A program made the translations under genes and the position numbers. A stretch of 64,000 nucleotides of DNA from Chlorops oryzae (lineage: Eukaryota; Arthropoda; Insecta; Diptera; Chloropidae): positions 3,909,688 to 3,973,687 of the forward strand of contig CM035808.1 in NCBI GenBank assembly GCA_020466095.1, in the 5' to 3' direction. Below the pieces are notes generated by a model. The model made no database searches. It saw only the letters and a program-made list of their open reading frames with translations, and was not told the origin of the DNA. Position 1 is the stretch's first letter, and every line of letters begins with the position of its first letter. Shown piece after piece: positions 12,180 to 24,826 of this stretch.

Positions 12180-12781
12180 CTGTCATATTCATATAACCTT
12201 ATGTATGTGTGTAGTCGGTTTCGTTTCGTTTCGGTTTTTTTATGGGCTGTGGCTGTTGCTCGATATTAAATTTTATGAGCTTCAGAGAAAATTCTTAACG
12301 AAGGTTTTTCCCTTACATTGTTTCCTATGGCTGAAATGTAAAATGCTTCTTTTAGAACTGGTCTTAAAACTGAAATGCTGATTTGGATGTCATTTTTAAA
12401 GGCAGACTTAGAGCGTTCATATCGTCTGTTTGGTCTTTAATGAAATTCCAAAGGAATTTACGTGGGTTGCAGGAAAACAAAAAACCACGAAAGAATGAAA
12501 TTTATTCAAAAAAAAAAAAAAAAAAAAAAACAGAAAGAATAGGAAAAATCTAAGAAAAAAGCTCCAAAAAGATCTGGTAATAAAAACTGAATTTTATTGG
12601 AAACTTTATTAATTCTTTCGTTGCGTTTCAGACCTCTCAGAGGTGATGGCTAAACCTCTTAAGATCAAAATTTATAGCCATAATTCTTGTCACATTTAAA
12701 ATTAAAGGGAAAAATCAAATAAGTTAGGGTGTTATAGTCAGGCGAGACCGACAATACAGTACCCGAGACACATGTATGATT

Positions 12782-13500
12782 ACAGTCGAAACTCTCTACA
12801 ACGAACTCCTCTAAACAGAGAAAAAAATCAACCCGAAAACTGGTCAAACCAAAAGGAAAAACATACAAAATGACTTCAACCAAGAATATTTTTAATTAAA
12901 AATTTTTTCTTGTTGGAAAAAATAAAGATTTTCCTTTTGAATCAACCATATTGGATTGATATGATAATTTTCAAAAATGGATTTAAATTTAAATTTTTGA
13001 ACTAACCACGGACATAATTGAAATGACAAGATTATTTTAATAAAATAAGAAATGTCCAAACAAATTTATTAAACTTTCAAAGCAAATGGCCACAAAACCC
13101 TCTGCTGAACATATCCCCAAAGATAGCCATCGGATGGACTTCATCCGATTTTGGTCACTCCGTTGTGGTGACTGCTTTCGCAATGCTTCAAAAGTTCTAA
13201 TATGAATAAATATCTTATATGTCCTATTTTATAAACCAAATGAGAATTATAACGAATGAAAAGAAATATATTTAAACATATTTCCTTTAAATCAACTAAA
13301 AATGTTGTTGACTCAATAATTTTTCTTTTGAACTTTTTGTTCTGCTCGAAAATCAAAAGGACTTTGAATAACAATGCTCCCTTTTAAAAAAAGCATGGTT
13401 AAGTTCTCTCAGTGTACATCTAATTTCTCTCTATAACGAATCTTATGACGGCCCTTATGCTCTCTCTATAATAATTATTTTCCGGTCCCTCGGAATTTGT
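12782..13500. mobile_element. pogo-like MITE split by a MITE-G insertion
   Basis: Starting with CAGTCGAAACTCTC at 12783, the element is interrupted at 12815 by MITE-G (to 13416) and resumes with 'ctctctataacgaatc' near 13425. The CAGTCGAA start and 'tataacgaa' phrases are shared with the copy at 20422-20834. Confidence 0.55.
12815..13416. mobile_element. MITE-G copy 1
   Basis: This is a 600-bp family with one end ACAGAGAAAAAAATCAAC and the other ending in the reverse complement of TACACTGAGAGAACTTAACC. Other copies are at 28600-29500, 45869-46334, 47828-47970 (part), 48277-48903, 51846-52453 and 55347-57603. There is no open frame in common. TIRs are short and imperfect (TACAC[AT]GAG). Confidence 0.75.
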
Positions 13501-13504
13501 TACT

Positions 13505-16500
13505 TATTAACTTATAGTTAATAAAACATGGAATATAGAAAACTTATTTTTAAATTTTACACTGAGAAAAATTTTTGCACAAAAAATAAATCAAAAATTT
13601 AACAATTTTTTCAGTGTATTTGAGTTTTTTTAAAACCTTTTTGAATGTTTTAAAAAAATACCTTGTTTTATTAACAATATGTCACCGTTTGTTTCATCTT
13701 TTTATCTTAATTATTTCTGGCGAAATTAAATTTTTTAAAACATGCCGTATGAGTAATGTGGTTTGTATCATTTTCGCACATTTGTTCTGGAAACTTTTTT
13801 TTAAATAAAAGCAAATACTTAGAGGTATGTTTTACAAAAACTTGTAGAGCGGCGTCAAACTGGGAATACACTAAAAAAAATTTCAAAATTGTGTTTTTAG
13901 TTTTGTGCGAAAATTTTTCTCAGTGTAAAAATTTAAAAAAAATTTTTTGATTTCCTGTTATATTAGCAATCAGCCAACGTTTGCTTCATCTTCTTATCTT
14001 AATTAGTTTTTGAGATATAAAATTTTGCAAAAAGGCTTATTAAAAAAGGATTTTCAAGGACCGTTCATAATAAAAATCTAAAAAGTAGTCTCCACAGTGT
14101 TTTTAGATGGCTCCTATCGAAAAATCAACAAAATTTAAAAATTCCTTTCATGATGCCGCATGCCTTTGCTTAACCCGCCAGACCCTTTGATTGTTGTTGG
14201 TAGAAAATATAACAAAAGTCTTCTACTCCTTACAATTCCGATAACCTGGTAATGCATAGTTCCACTTCTTTGAATTTATAAATGAATCGTTAAATTACAA
14301 AGCTAATGATTTACGTATTTTCCCGTTGGGCACATAGCCTTCATCCTAAGTAGCTTAGACTTTTTGAAGATTCCGAATATAGCAAAAGTATTTGATTGGG
14401 TTAAACTTTCGAAGTTCTAAAACATCTTTGAAGACTTCGAGCCGATAAGGAAAACAAATATCAAATTGATCTTAATGTCTTGAGAAATTTTTGTGAATTT
14501 TATGACAGCTAGCTGAGAGCTGGGGGATACCCCTAAAACTAGTATGTTTAAGCCAATTTTGGAAATTGTTCTTACTCATATCTCCACCAATCTGTGTTCC
14601 GATTTTCATCAAGATAGATAAACTTCTTCAATAAGAATATCTTATACAAGACAGACGGGCAGATGGACGGGAACTGATCATTTCTGCCCACATTTTATAT
14701 TGCCATGGGTGTTACACACGTACTCACAAACACAACATAACCTCGGCACAGATTGTGTCGGCTATAAAAACCATCTTTTTTTTTTGTTTTCAAATTTTTG
14801 ACTCCAAAATAAAAAAATGGTTTTATTGATCTCACAAAAAAGCACTCGGAAAGCCAAATGAAATCGCTGACATAAAGCTGCTGCTGCTGCATTCAATTCC
14901 AATTGGCTTTCTAAGCACTACATGAGAGCGATTCGGACGCACTCCATGACTGCGCTTCAATTAAGATCAATTTAGATTTTCATTGTTGCAACGAATCTCG
15001 AAACGAGTGAAGAAATTCCACAGCAAGCAAACAGAACTATTTGCGAAATGTGCATTTACGCATGACGAAATGAAAAATATTTTCGAAGGAAAATAAAAAC
15101 GATCAGAACTATTCGATTTGATTGGAAATCGGATTTAATTGCAGTCGCTCGAGTGGGCTTTGTCAACAATAGCAACAATAGCAACAATAGCAACAATAGC
15201 ATAAAAGGCATTGCAACATTGCGAACACATAAAAATTCTCAAGCGATTCTATGCGATATTCAACGTGACCTGAACGGCTCAGCCTGTCAAGTCTCGTTGC
15301 TTCTTTGCTCGGCGAAAAAGTATTTAAGACTCTTGGCGTTTGGAAAATTTCTTATTCGAACTGCGAACGAATGGAGCAACATTCGGAGTTTGAAGTTCCA
15401 TAAATAGTTGCTCGTTTCCAATCAACACGAAGAGGGAAACAATTGACTTTGATGGAAATACTTTAATGCCATCGTAGAGTGGTGGAAATTAGGGAATTTA
15501 TCTTCTGGCGCAACGCAATTTTGCGCAATTCACTCTGTGACTCCCTGACGGGTCACTGTATCTGAAGTTTTTTATGCAAATTTTTATGGTGATGCTATTA
15601 AGAAGTCCTTCAATTTGAGCTTGGAAAAAAAAAAAAATTTAAATCAAAGGGTCTGGCGGGTTAAGCAAAGGCATGCGGCATCATGAAAGGAACTTTTAAA
15701 TTTTGTTGATTTTTCGATAGCTGCCATCTAAAAACACTGTGTAGACTACTTTTTAAATTTTTATTTTGAACAGTCCTTGAAATATCTTTGAAAATTCTTT
15801 TTTGTTAAGGCTTTTTTCAAAATTTTATATCTCAACAACCAATTGAGATAGAGAGACGATCTAAACATAGTCTGTTAGATAATAAAACTAGGAATCTAAA
15901 ATTTTTTTTTGAAATTTTTACACTAAGAAAAATTCTTTCACAAAACTAAAAAGAAAATGTTGAATATTTTTTTCAGTGTATTCCCAGTTTCGCGCCACTC
16001 TAAAAAATTTTTTTAATAAGCCTTTTTTCAAAATTTTATATCTCAAAAACTAATTAAGAAAACAAGATGAAACAAACGTTGGCCGATTGCTAATATAACA
16101 GGAAATCAAAAAAAAAATTTTTTTAATTTTACACTGAGAAAAATTTTTCCACAAAACTAAAAAGACAATTTTAACAACTTTTTTCAGTGTATTTTCAGTT
16201 TGACGCCGCTCTAAAAATTTTTTCTAAAAATAGCTCTAAGTATTTGCTTTCATTTAAAAAAAAGTTTTATTCAAATAAAATGGCGCAACAGTGAGATATT
16301 CAAAAACTTACAAGTGCACATAGATGCTCTAGTACTAATATCCAGTACAAATGTGCGAAAATGATACAAAACACATTACTCATACGGCATGTTTTTAAAA
16401 ATTTAATATCTCCAGAAATAATTAAGATAAAAAGATGAAACAAGTGGCGACTTATTGTTAATAACACAAGGTATATCTTTACACTTAGAAAAATTTTTGC

Positions 16501-16600
16501 ACAAAAAATAAAACAAAAATTTAACTATTTTTTCAGTGTATTTCAGTTTTTATAAAACCTTTTGAATGTTTTAAAAAAATACATTGTTTTATTAAAAATA
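13505..16600. repeat. large inverted repeat, two 0.7-0.9 kb arms
   Basis: The arm at about 13505-14190 is repeated inverted at about 15641-16600. For example 'gcttaacccgccagaccctttga' text near 14170 returns as its complement at 15645, with the catgatgccgcatg stretch beside it. A third, same-orientation copy is at 30310-31060. Each arm contains short units with ends TACACTGAGAAAAATTTT and TCAGTGTA. The spacer (14190-15640) has no recognised gene. Confidence 0.65.
15164..15199 (+). repeat. CAACAATAG tandem repeat, 4 units
   Basis: Four exact 9-bp units. In the plus frame they would read as Asn/Ser-rich, but the surrounding frame has no recognisable domain. Confidence 0.9.
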
Positions 16601-17418
16601 AGGCAAAAATAGGCGCATTGCGCACATAGTGGGATCCCGGCTTTAAATTTAAGAATTAAGTTGTCTCTGCTATAATCAGTTCCAGGGTCTTCTAAATTTT
16701 TTCCGATGTTTGGTATGGACCGGCTTCAAGTAGAGCTTATGCTAAGCAGTCCTATAGATAAAGCAATTATAAAGAAGGATCAAATCCCGACTTATTCCTA
16801 CTAGCTCAAGAATTGTCTGTCAGTCACACTGATAGCAAAAGGCTATCCACCTCGATGATTTCTCATTATATCCTTTTTCGAAACTCATTCCAACTCAAAT
16901 GAATGCCATCGTCTCTCATTAAACCCACTCGATGTCAGCGTCTTTAATTCTCGTGCACACGTTTTCTCATCTTTTAAACGGAAGCTCTTAACTTCAACTT
17001 CAGTGTTTTCCTTTCCCATACACTGAACTCACAAAACGGTTTTACGACAGCCAGAATTACTTTGAACAAAATGAAGAAAGAAAAAAAAATGAAAAGAAAG
17101 AAGAATTGTGTTAGCACGTTGTTGACACAATTTCTAACAAATATCCACATGACGTCTGTATGTTTTGTACATACATATGTAAGCTGGCATATGTTTGCCA
17201 TGCTAATTTGAAGTGCTTCGAAGCTTCGCTTTTCATTTGCTCGTTCATTCATGCATTCAGCTTGTTTCTCTATTATGCAAAGTTGATTCCTATACAAAGG
17301 CGAGCTATTAATTTTCACTTTGAGTTTTCTGCTGCCATCTTGCCTCCCTCCTCCCTCAGTCCATCGCAATTGCGCTTTTCTGCTTGGCATTATTGCGTCT
17401 ATGTTCTTCTCTCGTTAC

Positions 17419-17515
17419 TTGTTAATGGCTGCGATAATTTGCTGTTGTTGGATCTAATGGTCTTGGCTGACGATCTTTTGTCTTTAGCACCACTCTTGGA
17501 GCCGTGCTCGAACAT
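17419..17515 (-). CDS. Sep4: candidate alternative first coding exon of the septin
   Basis: From ATG at 17515-17513 the minus strand reads MFEHGSKSGAKDKRSSAKTI, then RSNNSKLSQPLT, a basic Ser/Lys/Asn-rich sequence unlike the low-complexity Phe/Lys translations around it. A donor-like ACAA|gtaacg at 17419/17418 ends it in phase 1. Joined to the septin exon at 5096 it gives a 408-residue protein. The donor is not ideal (C at +5) and the ATG has C at -3. If the donor is not used, the frame stops at a TAG six codons later. The call rests on phase, sequence character and position inside the septin intron. Confidence 0.4.
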
Positions 17516-18615
17516 GTGTCGACGAGTGTGTACGGCTGTTTGGATGTTTTACAGTTCATTTGCCTGCCGTTTTGGAGTTGTTTATTTTTTCGTTTTTTTT
17601 TCCGCTTTCGGTTAATAAGGAATTTGCATAAATTAATTGAACACAATTTTTCTAATTTTTTTTTTCATGATTTATTCAATAACGCATTGGGCGCAATGAC
17701 CGTTAGGCTTGTTGCTTGTTTTAAATTCATTGGGCCTTTCAATGCTTCTATGATGGATACAAAATAAAAAATAAATAAATAGTCGTAATGTTCTTTCCCC
17801 AACAATTCTGACTAATGAAGAAAATAATTATTTATGAAAAAAAATTTAATTGATATAACCCGCAACATTTAAAAAAATTTTATATTTCAAAAATAGGGGA
17901 ATTTATATAATATGATCTGGGTGAATCAGAAATCTAAAATTATTAATCGTGAAGTAATAAGGTATGATCATCGAAGATCGTTCGTTAGAAGTCATCGAAA
18001 TAACACAAAGTTATGATTCGATCTAATCAAATTGATAGATTGTTGTCTAAGTTTCTAAATTCAGCTTTTTGATTATAGGATTTAAGGGAGGAAATATCTT
18101 CCGGCATACTACAATTTCGTCATTTTATTTTGTAAGTTTACTTATTTTTATTTATATTGATTACATATTGCCTGCGAATTTACAGGGTCGAAATTCGATG
18201 CTCACGATTTTTTATCAATTTTCTCTCAGCACTTTAATTGGAGGTATCTATTTAGCATACCTACATACAGTTAGACAGGAGATGGTTCATAATTAATAGA
18301 GCTCGGATTTTGAAAATTTTGAATTTTTTTAAAATTTTTTGCATTTAATTGTGCTTTTTGAATATTTTATTCACTGCAGTACGCTTTTTTTGTTAATTTG
18401 ACAATTCAAAATTTTAATAGGCATACTAAATCGAACTGATTTGGAATTTTTGACTGTGAATTTTTTGAATATTTTGAATTTTTTGCATTTTTGTTTGAAT
18501 TTTTTGAATATTTTTTGAATATTTTGAATTTTTTACATTTTAAAAAAAAATGTTTTGAATTTTTTTTGAATATTTTTTTGAATTTTTTTTTTCATTTTTT
18601 TCCCCATTTTTTTAC

Positions 18616-19475
18616 ATATGGGTATTTCCGTAGTGGCGCACGTGACAGTCGTACGCATTTGATGCAAAAAATTTCGGTGAAGTATCAATTTTTTCAACTC
18701 CTTGTCTCTCTTATCTGACAGTTCCTTAGCTGTAGAATAATTGGTGTAAAATGTGGTGGCCAGCGAAAGTGCGGTCCAGAGATATTTTCTATTAAATGCT
18801 GAGACGCACGTAACAAAAAACGGAAGTCGGTTTTTTCTTCATCTACTGCACTGCAAAAATCTTCCTAAATAATATGAGATTTTTAAGGAAACTTCATGAA
18901 CAATGACGAGAAATATTGCAGTTTTCGTGTCAAAACTTTTAATTCAGAAAATCCCTTTTACTTTTTATTTATTGAGACATATTATGATACGTTACGTGAC
19001 ATTTTTTTTCAAAAGGGCTTTTGTCATGAAAATAGTCCTTTATTTTCACATTTTTTCCTTTCAATTCATCAATTCTGGTATTATAAATAGAAGGGCCAAT
19101 AATAAATTTTATCAAAAACAATATTTAATTGAGCTTGCGTAATTAGAAGATAATTATCAACTTATTCGTCAAAGAATTTTTGTTGTTGCTGTTTTGGTTG
19201 ATTCTTCTGAATGGAATTATTAAGGACGATAACTTCCATTGATCAGGTTACTAAAATGGCCCAAATTTCATAGATAAAGCATTTTTAAAGGTAATTTAAA
19301 AGATACAAAATAAGCCTTTCCCTATGTTTTACAGAAATGAGGGCTGACTATAACCACCAATCTTCTTAAATAGTGGAATTCAGATGTGTTACTATGATAG
19401 TACATACCCAATAATTGTTTTAAGGAACTGGGGCATTTTCATTTCCGGTAGACCTTTCTGCGGAAATGCCCATAT
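18616..19475. mobile_element. TIR element K, copy 1 (860 bp)
   Basis: The ends are ATATGGGTATTTCC and GGAAATGCCCATAT. The same termini bound the 1680-bp copy at 33472-35151. The subterminal text 'gtggcgcacgtgacag' at 18632 is a diverged form of the repeated GTAACTCACGCGACA motif of that copy. Confidence 0.75.
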
Positions 19476-20421
19476 TCAAATTCCGAGGCATAATAATTAA
19501 TATCAAGAGCGATTGAGTTATCCATCTAATTTTAATATTGATCGAACAAAGTATGAAGCAGTTATATCTTTTGTGATAAGGGAAAGTAAATATTGACATA
19601 ATTTAATTGACATAAATATAATAAGCAAATATCGAAAGTTCCCATAAGCCAGATTCTTAAATGGTTCATATAAGGTTGAGAGGAAAAACTCAATTTAATT
19701 TCAATATCGTATGGCTTCGAATAAATAAATATATTCAATGATAAAGATGAACTTCAGTTACCCACAAAAATGAAAAGCACGACTTCCGCTACACGGAGTA
19801 ACGGAGCTTACCCTACTTGGAGTGTATTTGTTCAAAAAGAAATTTATCTGGTTGTATAAACGAGGAAAATTAAGCAACTCCGGTTCCGGTTAATGTTTAT
19901 CGTCACGATATCCTCTCAAAATGACAACATTTTCATACAAATTTTTTTATTTTTCGGAGCGAAATATAAGAGTTTGATTTCTTTCGCTCTGTTAAATATT
20001 AAATAAATAAAAAAAATATAAATAAAAAAACTTTAATCAGAACAGTAGCAAACGGGCCTAAAAGCTCTACGAGGATCAACAAGCAAAAAACAACAACAAA
20101 AAAGGGGTTTTTGCCAAGATAAGGCGCTTTTTATTTGTAATAGGAATCAACTGAATAGCTGTGAAGAGTGTATTTTTCTTATTTCCCAATGATTAATTTT
20201 CAATTATTGTATTTTCCACCCTATTTAAGTGTTTAAGAAGTCACATAGAAGTCATTATTCCCTTTTAAATTAGGACATTAAAATTTATACGTATATATAT
20301 ATATGACGAGAAAGACTATGCAAGAAAAATAGTATCAACTTTATTATTTTTGAGTCCATTGCTGCAGAAAAATTAAATATTTTATCCCTAATTAAATCCT
20401 TTGCAATGCGCTTCAAAAATA

Positions 20422-20834
20422 CAGTCGAAACTTTCTATAACGAACTCCTTCTTCTTCTTCTAGTTCTTTCCCGGCTTATACCGGGGTTCGCATGTTCTGA
20501 ATTTTTTCTCCATTTCCTTCTATCTACTGCATCGTCGATTCTTAGATCCGTTGCTTGGAAGTCCCTTTTCAAAATATCTAACCATCTTTGTTTTGGTCGT
20601 CCTCTTGGCCGAACACCTGTTACCTCAAGCCTCTATAACAAACTCCTCTGTAAATAATTTTACTCTATTGCAAATTTCCCTATATACTTACATACATATC
20701 TTCCCGAGGCCTTTGCGCTATATATTTCAATTATATTTTATAAATTAGAGCCTCTTTTCCTCCTTATAACGAATTCTCCCCTTAACGAATTTTTTTCCCA
20801 GTCCCTTGAAAATTTTCATATAGATTTTCGACTG
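20422..20834. mobile_element. pogo-like MITE with nested retrotransposon piece
   Basis: The ends are CAGTCGAAACTTTCTATA and its counterpart ending TTTTCGACTG, each flanked by TA. The middle (about 20450-20626) is a foreign insertion. Confidence 0.7.
20450..20626 (-). pseudogene. C-terminal fragment of a non-LTR retrotransposon RT protein
   Basis: The minus strand from 20626 is open for about 58 codons and contains VRPRGRPKQRWLDILKRD, followed by DLRIDDAVDRRKWRKNSEHA and an Arg run. The GRPxxRW and 'A.DRxxWR' pattern is the familiar C-terminal tail of insect LINE ORF2 proteins. Only the tail is present, so it is a 5'-truncated insertion inside the MITE. Confidence 0.8.
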
Positions 20835-23035
20835 TATAAAGAAAAATCAGTTCCTCCTCTATTTTGTAATTTATTTTCTTCTGCGGTTTTTTCCCCCCTG
20901 ATTTCCTTCAAATTTAACGCTCCAAAGCTTGATTTGTGAAAATCATTAGGCCTCAAACTCATTAGGTGTACATTCAACTGCAACAAAGAATCGCTCTCCG
21001 GCGACTAAGGTAATCATCATTAGCCATCTTGTGGAGAATATCTAAGCTATTGCAAAAGTTGGCATCTAAATGCAAAAACTCTTTGCAGTATAGACCTTCA
21101 AAGCCATAGATACTGCTAACTAAAAGGAAATCTAGAAATCTGAAAGTCTAAATGCAGCCATTTATGGGCGTAGAGCGACATAAATGCACGTTGTACGTCA
21201 ACAAGATGTCAACTACTGTTATTTACAGTACGACTACGAATTACAATGGACGAAATCGCATGGATCTAAATTGCTGGTCACAACATGACTGACTGACTGA
21301 CTGACAACGCACAGTGACACAAATTCTTCTTGTCAACGAGTAAATTGATTTGTTGTTGTTGTTGTTGTTATAGAGGAATGTTCAGGGCTTTCAAGCAGCA
21401 CATTATGGAAGGGGTCAAAAAGTAAAAAGAACTTGTCGAGCTTTCATTATAGATAGGTAGGAAAGGTAATGATTATGCCTCGGAATTTGAACATGTAAAA
21501 AAATGAAAAAAAATGCCAAAAAATATTCAAAAAATATTTTTTTAAATATTCAAAAAATATTTTTATTAAAAATTTTAAAAAAATGCCAAAAATTCAAAAA
21601 TTTCAAAAATATTTTTAGAGAAATGCAAAAAATTTAAAAATATTCAAAAAAATTCAAAATATTCAAAAAAATTCAAAATATTCAAAAAAAATCAAACAAA
21701 AATGCAAAAAATTCAAAATATTCAAAAAAAAAATTTTGTTTTTATTCAAAATATATTCAAAAAAATTCAAACAAAAATTAAAAATATTAAAAAAATAAAT
21801 TTTTTAATTTAAAAAAAAATTCAAAAAATATTCAAAAAAATTCGAAAAATTCAAAATATTCAAAAAATTTAAAAAAAAAATTGAAACAAAAATGCAAAAA
21901 ATTCACAGTCAAAAATTCCAAATCAGTTCGATTTAGTATGCCTATTAAATTTTTGAATTGTCAAATTAACAAAAAAAAAGCCTACTTCAGTGAATAAAAT
22001 ATTCAAAAAGCACAGTTAAATTCAAGAAAATTCAAAATATTCAATATCCGAGCTCTAGTAATGATAGTTTAAGGGATAATATGAAGGTATCAGAGTCGGA
22101 GGGACATGCGAAAGTTCTCATCTTCCTGAGTGCTCCGTTGGTGCTCCCCAAAAAATTTTTTAATTCTCGGAGAAACTAATTTGAAAAAGTCCAAACTGAC
22201 CTACAAACTGACTATCGCACATCTTCTTCTAAGGAGACACAACTCAAAATTTCTCACTTTTCAGAAAACGCAAAAAAAAATTGCCTCGCAGTGTCATTCA
22301 AGGCAAGAAGAAAGGCACTGAGGGGTTTTCTTGGCTTTCTATAATAACAAAAATTGAATAAAATTTTTCTTGCTCATAGAGAGGTGAACTATGATCAAGT
22401 TCCATATGTTAACTCAAAATTGACGATTTTTAAGTTGTGTCACTTTAGAAAAGGGAGTGCGCGATATGCCCTCTTCTACTCGTTCAAATCATTGCCATCT
22501 CTGAAACCCCAATTGAAAGAACGCAAGAAATTATACACACAAACTGTAGGCTCTAAAGAACCACGAATGGCAATAAGATTTTACCATGTTCTTATCTCAA
22601 AAAACACCACAGTACAGTGAGACCACAAAATAGACAGAAAAATGCCTTTCACAAGAGCAAGTACAAAATGTGCCACATGACAGATGAAAAGCCAACAAAC
22701 TGAGGAGCAGAGTAGGTAAGTAAGTACCAAATCCCCATTGTACATTATCAAACAGTGCGGAAAAGAATCATGCGGAGGAAATGGGAAATGGGAAAAGGAA
22801 AAAGGAAAAATGAATACAAGAAAACTCGACTGAACCATAAAAGGAAACCCGGTCAAAACTAAAGGGAAGCGAATGGTGGTGCATTGCTTTTCGTTGCAAC
22901 GCGGTCCAATGACAGAAAAAAAAAACAAACAAACAAACGATGGAACGACGCAACATTAGAGATATACGTACGTATGTATGTGTGTGTCTATTTACCTTTT
23001 ACACTCGAGTGAAAATGTTCGTACGAATGACTTAC

Positions 23036-23264
23036 GTTTGGGATACAACGGTGGTCGATACTTCGACGTTGATCCACTGTGACTGTTTATGTTGCTGCTG
23101 CTACTGCTGACGTTGTTGTTGTGGTTGCAGCTGGTGTCTGTTGCTGTGGCAGCATGACCCGCACCGCCGCTGTTACTGTTGTTGCTGTGATTAAGGCGCT
23201 CGGTAGCGGGTGGTGGCGGTGCACTGGTGGCCAGCGCACCCCCTCCGCCACCGAAAAGGCGCCG
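23036..23264 (-). CDS. Sep4: upstream low-complexity exon of the septin
   Basis: On the minus strand the segment is open for 76 codons plus one base. It is Gly/Ala/Pro-rich, then Asn/Ser-rich, ending SGSTSKYRPPLYPK. It stops at a perfect donor (AAAC|gtaagt at 23036/23035) in phase 1, which joins exactly to the septin exon at 5096 to give '...[12 protein letters not shown]'. No ATG lies in this frame; an in-frame TGA is about 30 nt upstream, and an acceptor-like 'cctacaacag' ends at 23265. A further upstream exon is therefore expected, or the true start is elsewhere. The joined protein from here on is 452 residues. GCN-repeat-rich N-termini are common in fly proteins. Confidence 0.65.
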
Positions 23265-23941
23265 CTGTTGTAGGAAAGCCGTTTTGAGGCGAATTCACTG
23301 CGTTTTATTTTGGTTTTGTATTTATTTTTTTTTTTTTTATTTGATTTTATTTCTTGTATTTGTTTTCAGTGTATTCCGATATCAGTTAACTTCGTGGCGT
23401 TGCATTATTCTGCGTTTGATAGTTTGTTGATTTTACTGGGCGTTTTTCTTTGATTGTGCGATTTGCGATTTTAATCCACACTTGACAGTGCAAGGACACT
23501 TTACATACATACATACACGATTGTGCTTAATCTTCTGTTGACAATTCTCTTTGGCCTCGCATTAATGGCTTATTTTCTCTCACACTTTTTAAGGATTTTC
23601 ATGTTTGTTTTCATTTTCATTGCAATGCTTGAGCTTACTTTGGATTAAATGAGAACAGAATTTTAATTCAAAATTAATGAAGTGCTTTAAAAAAGGACCT
23701 TCCTCGTGCTCAGTGTAGGTTCATTTTTGTATGAATTTTCCACGTCCTTTTTGAATGACAATGAGCTGACAATTATTGCAAGGCCGATGGGATTGGGAAT
23801 TTCAAGCAAAATTTTTGAGCGCATGGGGAGTTTCACTATAAACTTACCTCAGAAATTTAGTTGGGGTATCCCTTTAAAAGCGAAAAGATTGAACAAGCGA
23901 AAAAGAGTCGAAAAATAGGTCTTCGAGACCATATATAACTA

Positions 23942-24151
23942 TATATGTCACTCAGGAGCCGTTTCCATTTTGGCTCTTTTCAACACGGTCTTGGGTACTC
24001 ACCACGGTCTTGGGTACCCACCAAAATGAGCATTTTTCACTTAGGTACTCACCAAAAGTATTTCTCTCTCGCTCTTTTTTTGCCTGCCGAGTAACATCTC
24101 TTTCTAATTGGCGCGAAACGTCCCGCCCAAAATCTATGAGAGTGACATATA
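23942..24151. mobile_element. MITE-C copy 1
   Basis: The ends are TATATGTCACTC and GAGTGACATATA. The copy at 62401-62612 is inverted. The inner text 'cacggtcttgggtac' occurs twice in each. Confidence 0.8.
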
Positions 24152-24826
24152 CTACGTTTATGCGTATGCCTTATTTGCAAATAAAAATATTGCAAACAGC
24201 AAATTTCCCCACATAAACGCTGAGTTGAATTCTTATTTGCAAATAAACAAGTCGCGAAAATAAGTCTTGAATAACGAAGCTATTTGCAAATAAAGCTCAA
24301 GGTGCTGCCACTTATTTTTGACGATTTTCCTATTTTCTACGATATGGTATAACTAACCCATGCAAAACATAGGCTTCCGACAAATGAATATGTTGCCACG
24401 CAATTGTATTTTTTAGTCGGGCAGCACTGAAAAGTTTCCCTATTTGCGTATTTGAACTGCCGTATAAACAGTGAGTTAACTATTTGCGAATTATTTTTAT
24501 TTGCGTATAGCTGACGCATAAACGTAGTAATATATAGCAATATATGTTCGAGACAAATAGACGTTCAAAGGAGCACCTCAATCGAATTACAGTCGAGTCT
24601 GGATAGTGTGAATCCCGTATAGAGTGAACACCTTGGTGGTATAAACACATGAACTGGTTCTAAAAAAAACACATTACGAAGGTGCTCTAACTTTTCGACA
24701 GAAGCCTGATAAAAATTCATCAGGTTAACCTAAGATATTAACGCCGTTATAAGGGGTATTCACAATCAATGTGGAATTCTGTCGGAAAATGTCGAGCACC
24801 CGGTTTTCACATATTCATTCCAGTGC

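Larger units (their letters stand above)
18298..22056. repeat. fold-back repeat with AATATTCAAAAAATTC-rich arms
   Basis: The left arm 18298-18613 begins AGAGCTCGGA; the right arm 21495-22056 is its inverted counterpart and ends TCCGAGCTCT. Both contain runs of 'ttgaatattttgaatttttt' or its complement. An identical-by-complement unique block (actgatttggaatttttgac near 18434) ties them together. The roughly 2.9-kb spacer holds other elements (18616-19475, 20422-20834) and no recognised gene. Confidence 0.7.
5097..23035 (-). other. Sep4: long 5' intron of the septin gene
   Basis: This is the interval between the septin body and its low-complexity upstream exon. It holds mostly transposon remnants, listed individually, plus three candidate alternative first exons. 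Between listed elements (for example 8.6-10.1, 11.1-12.0, 14.2-15.1 and 16.6-17.4 kb) I see only AT-rich sequence with no supported gene. The short open frames in it have low-complexity, Phe/Lys/Asn-rich translations and no recognised domain. Confidence 0.7.

Noticed and set aside
16974..17615. Overlapping 138- and 151-codon frames on opposite strands
   Set aside because: No domain, low-complexity Phe-rich translation. Only the small minus-strand ATG frame at 17419-17515 was kept as a candidate.
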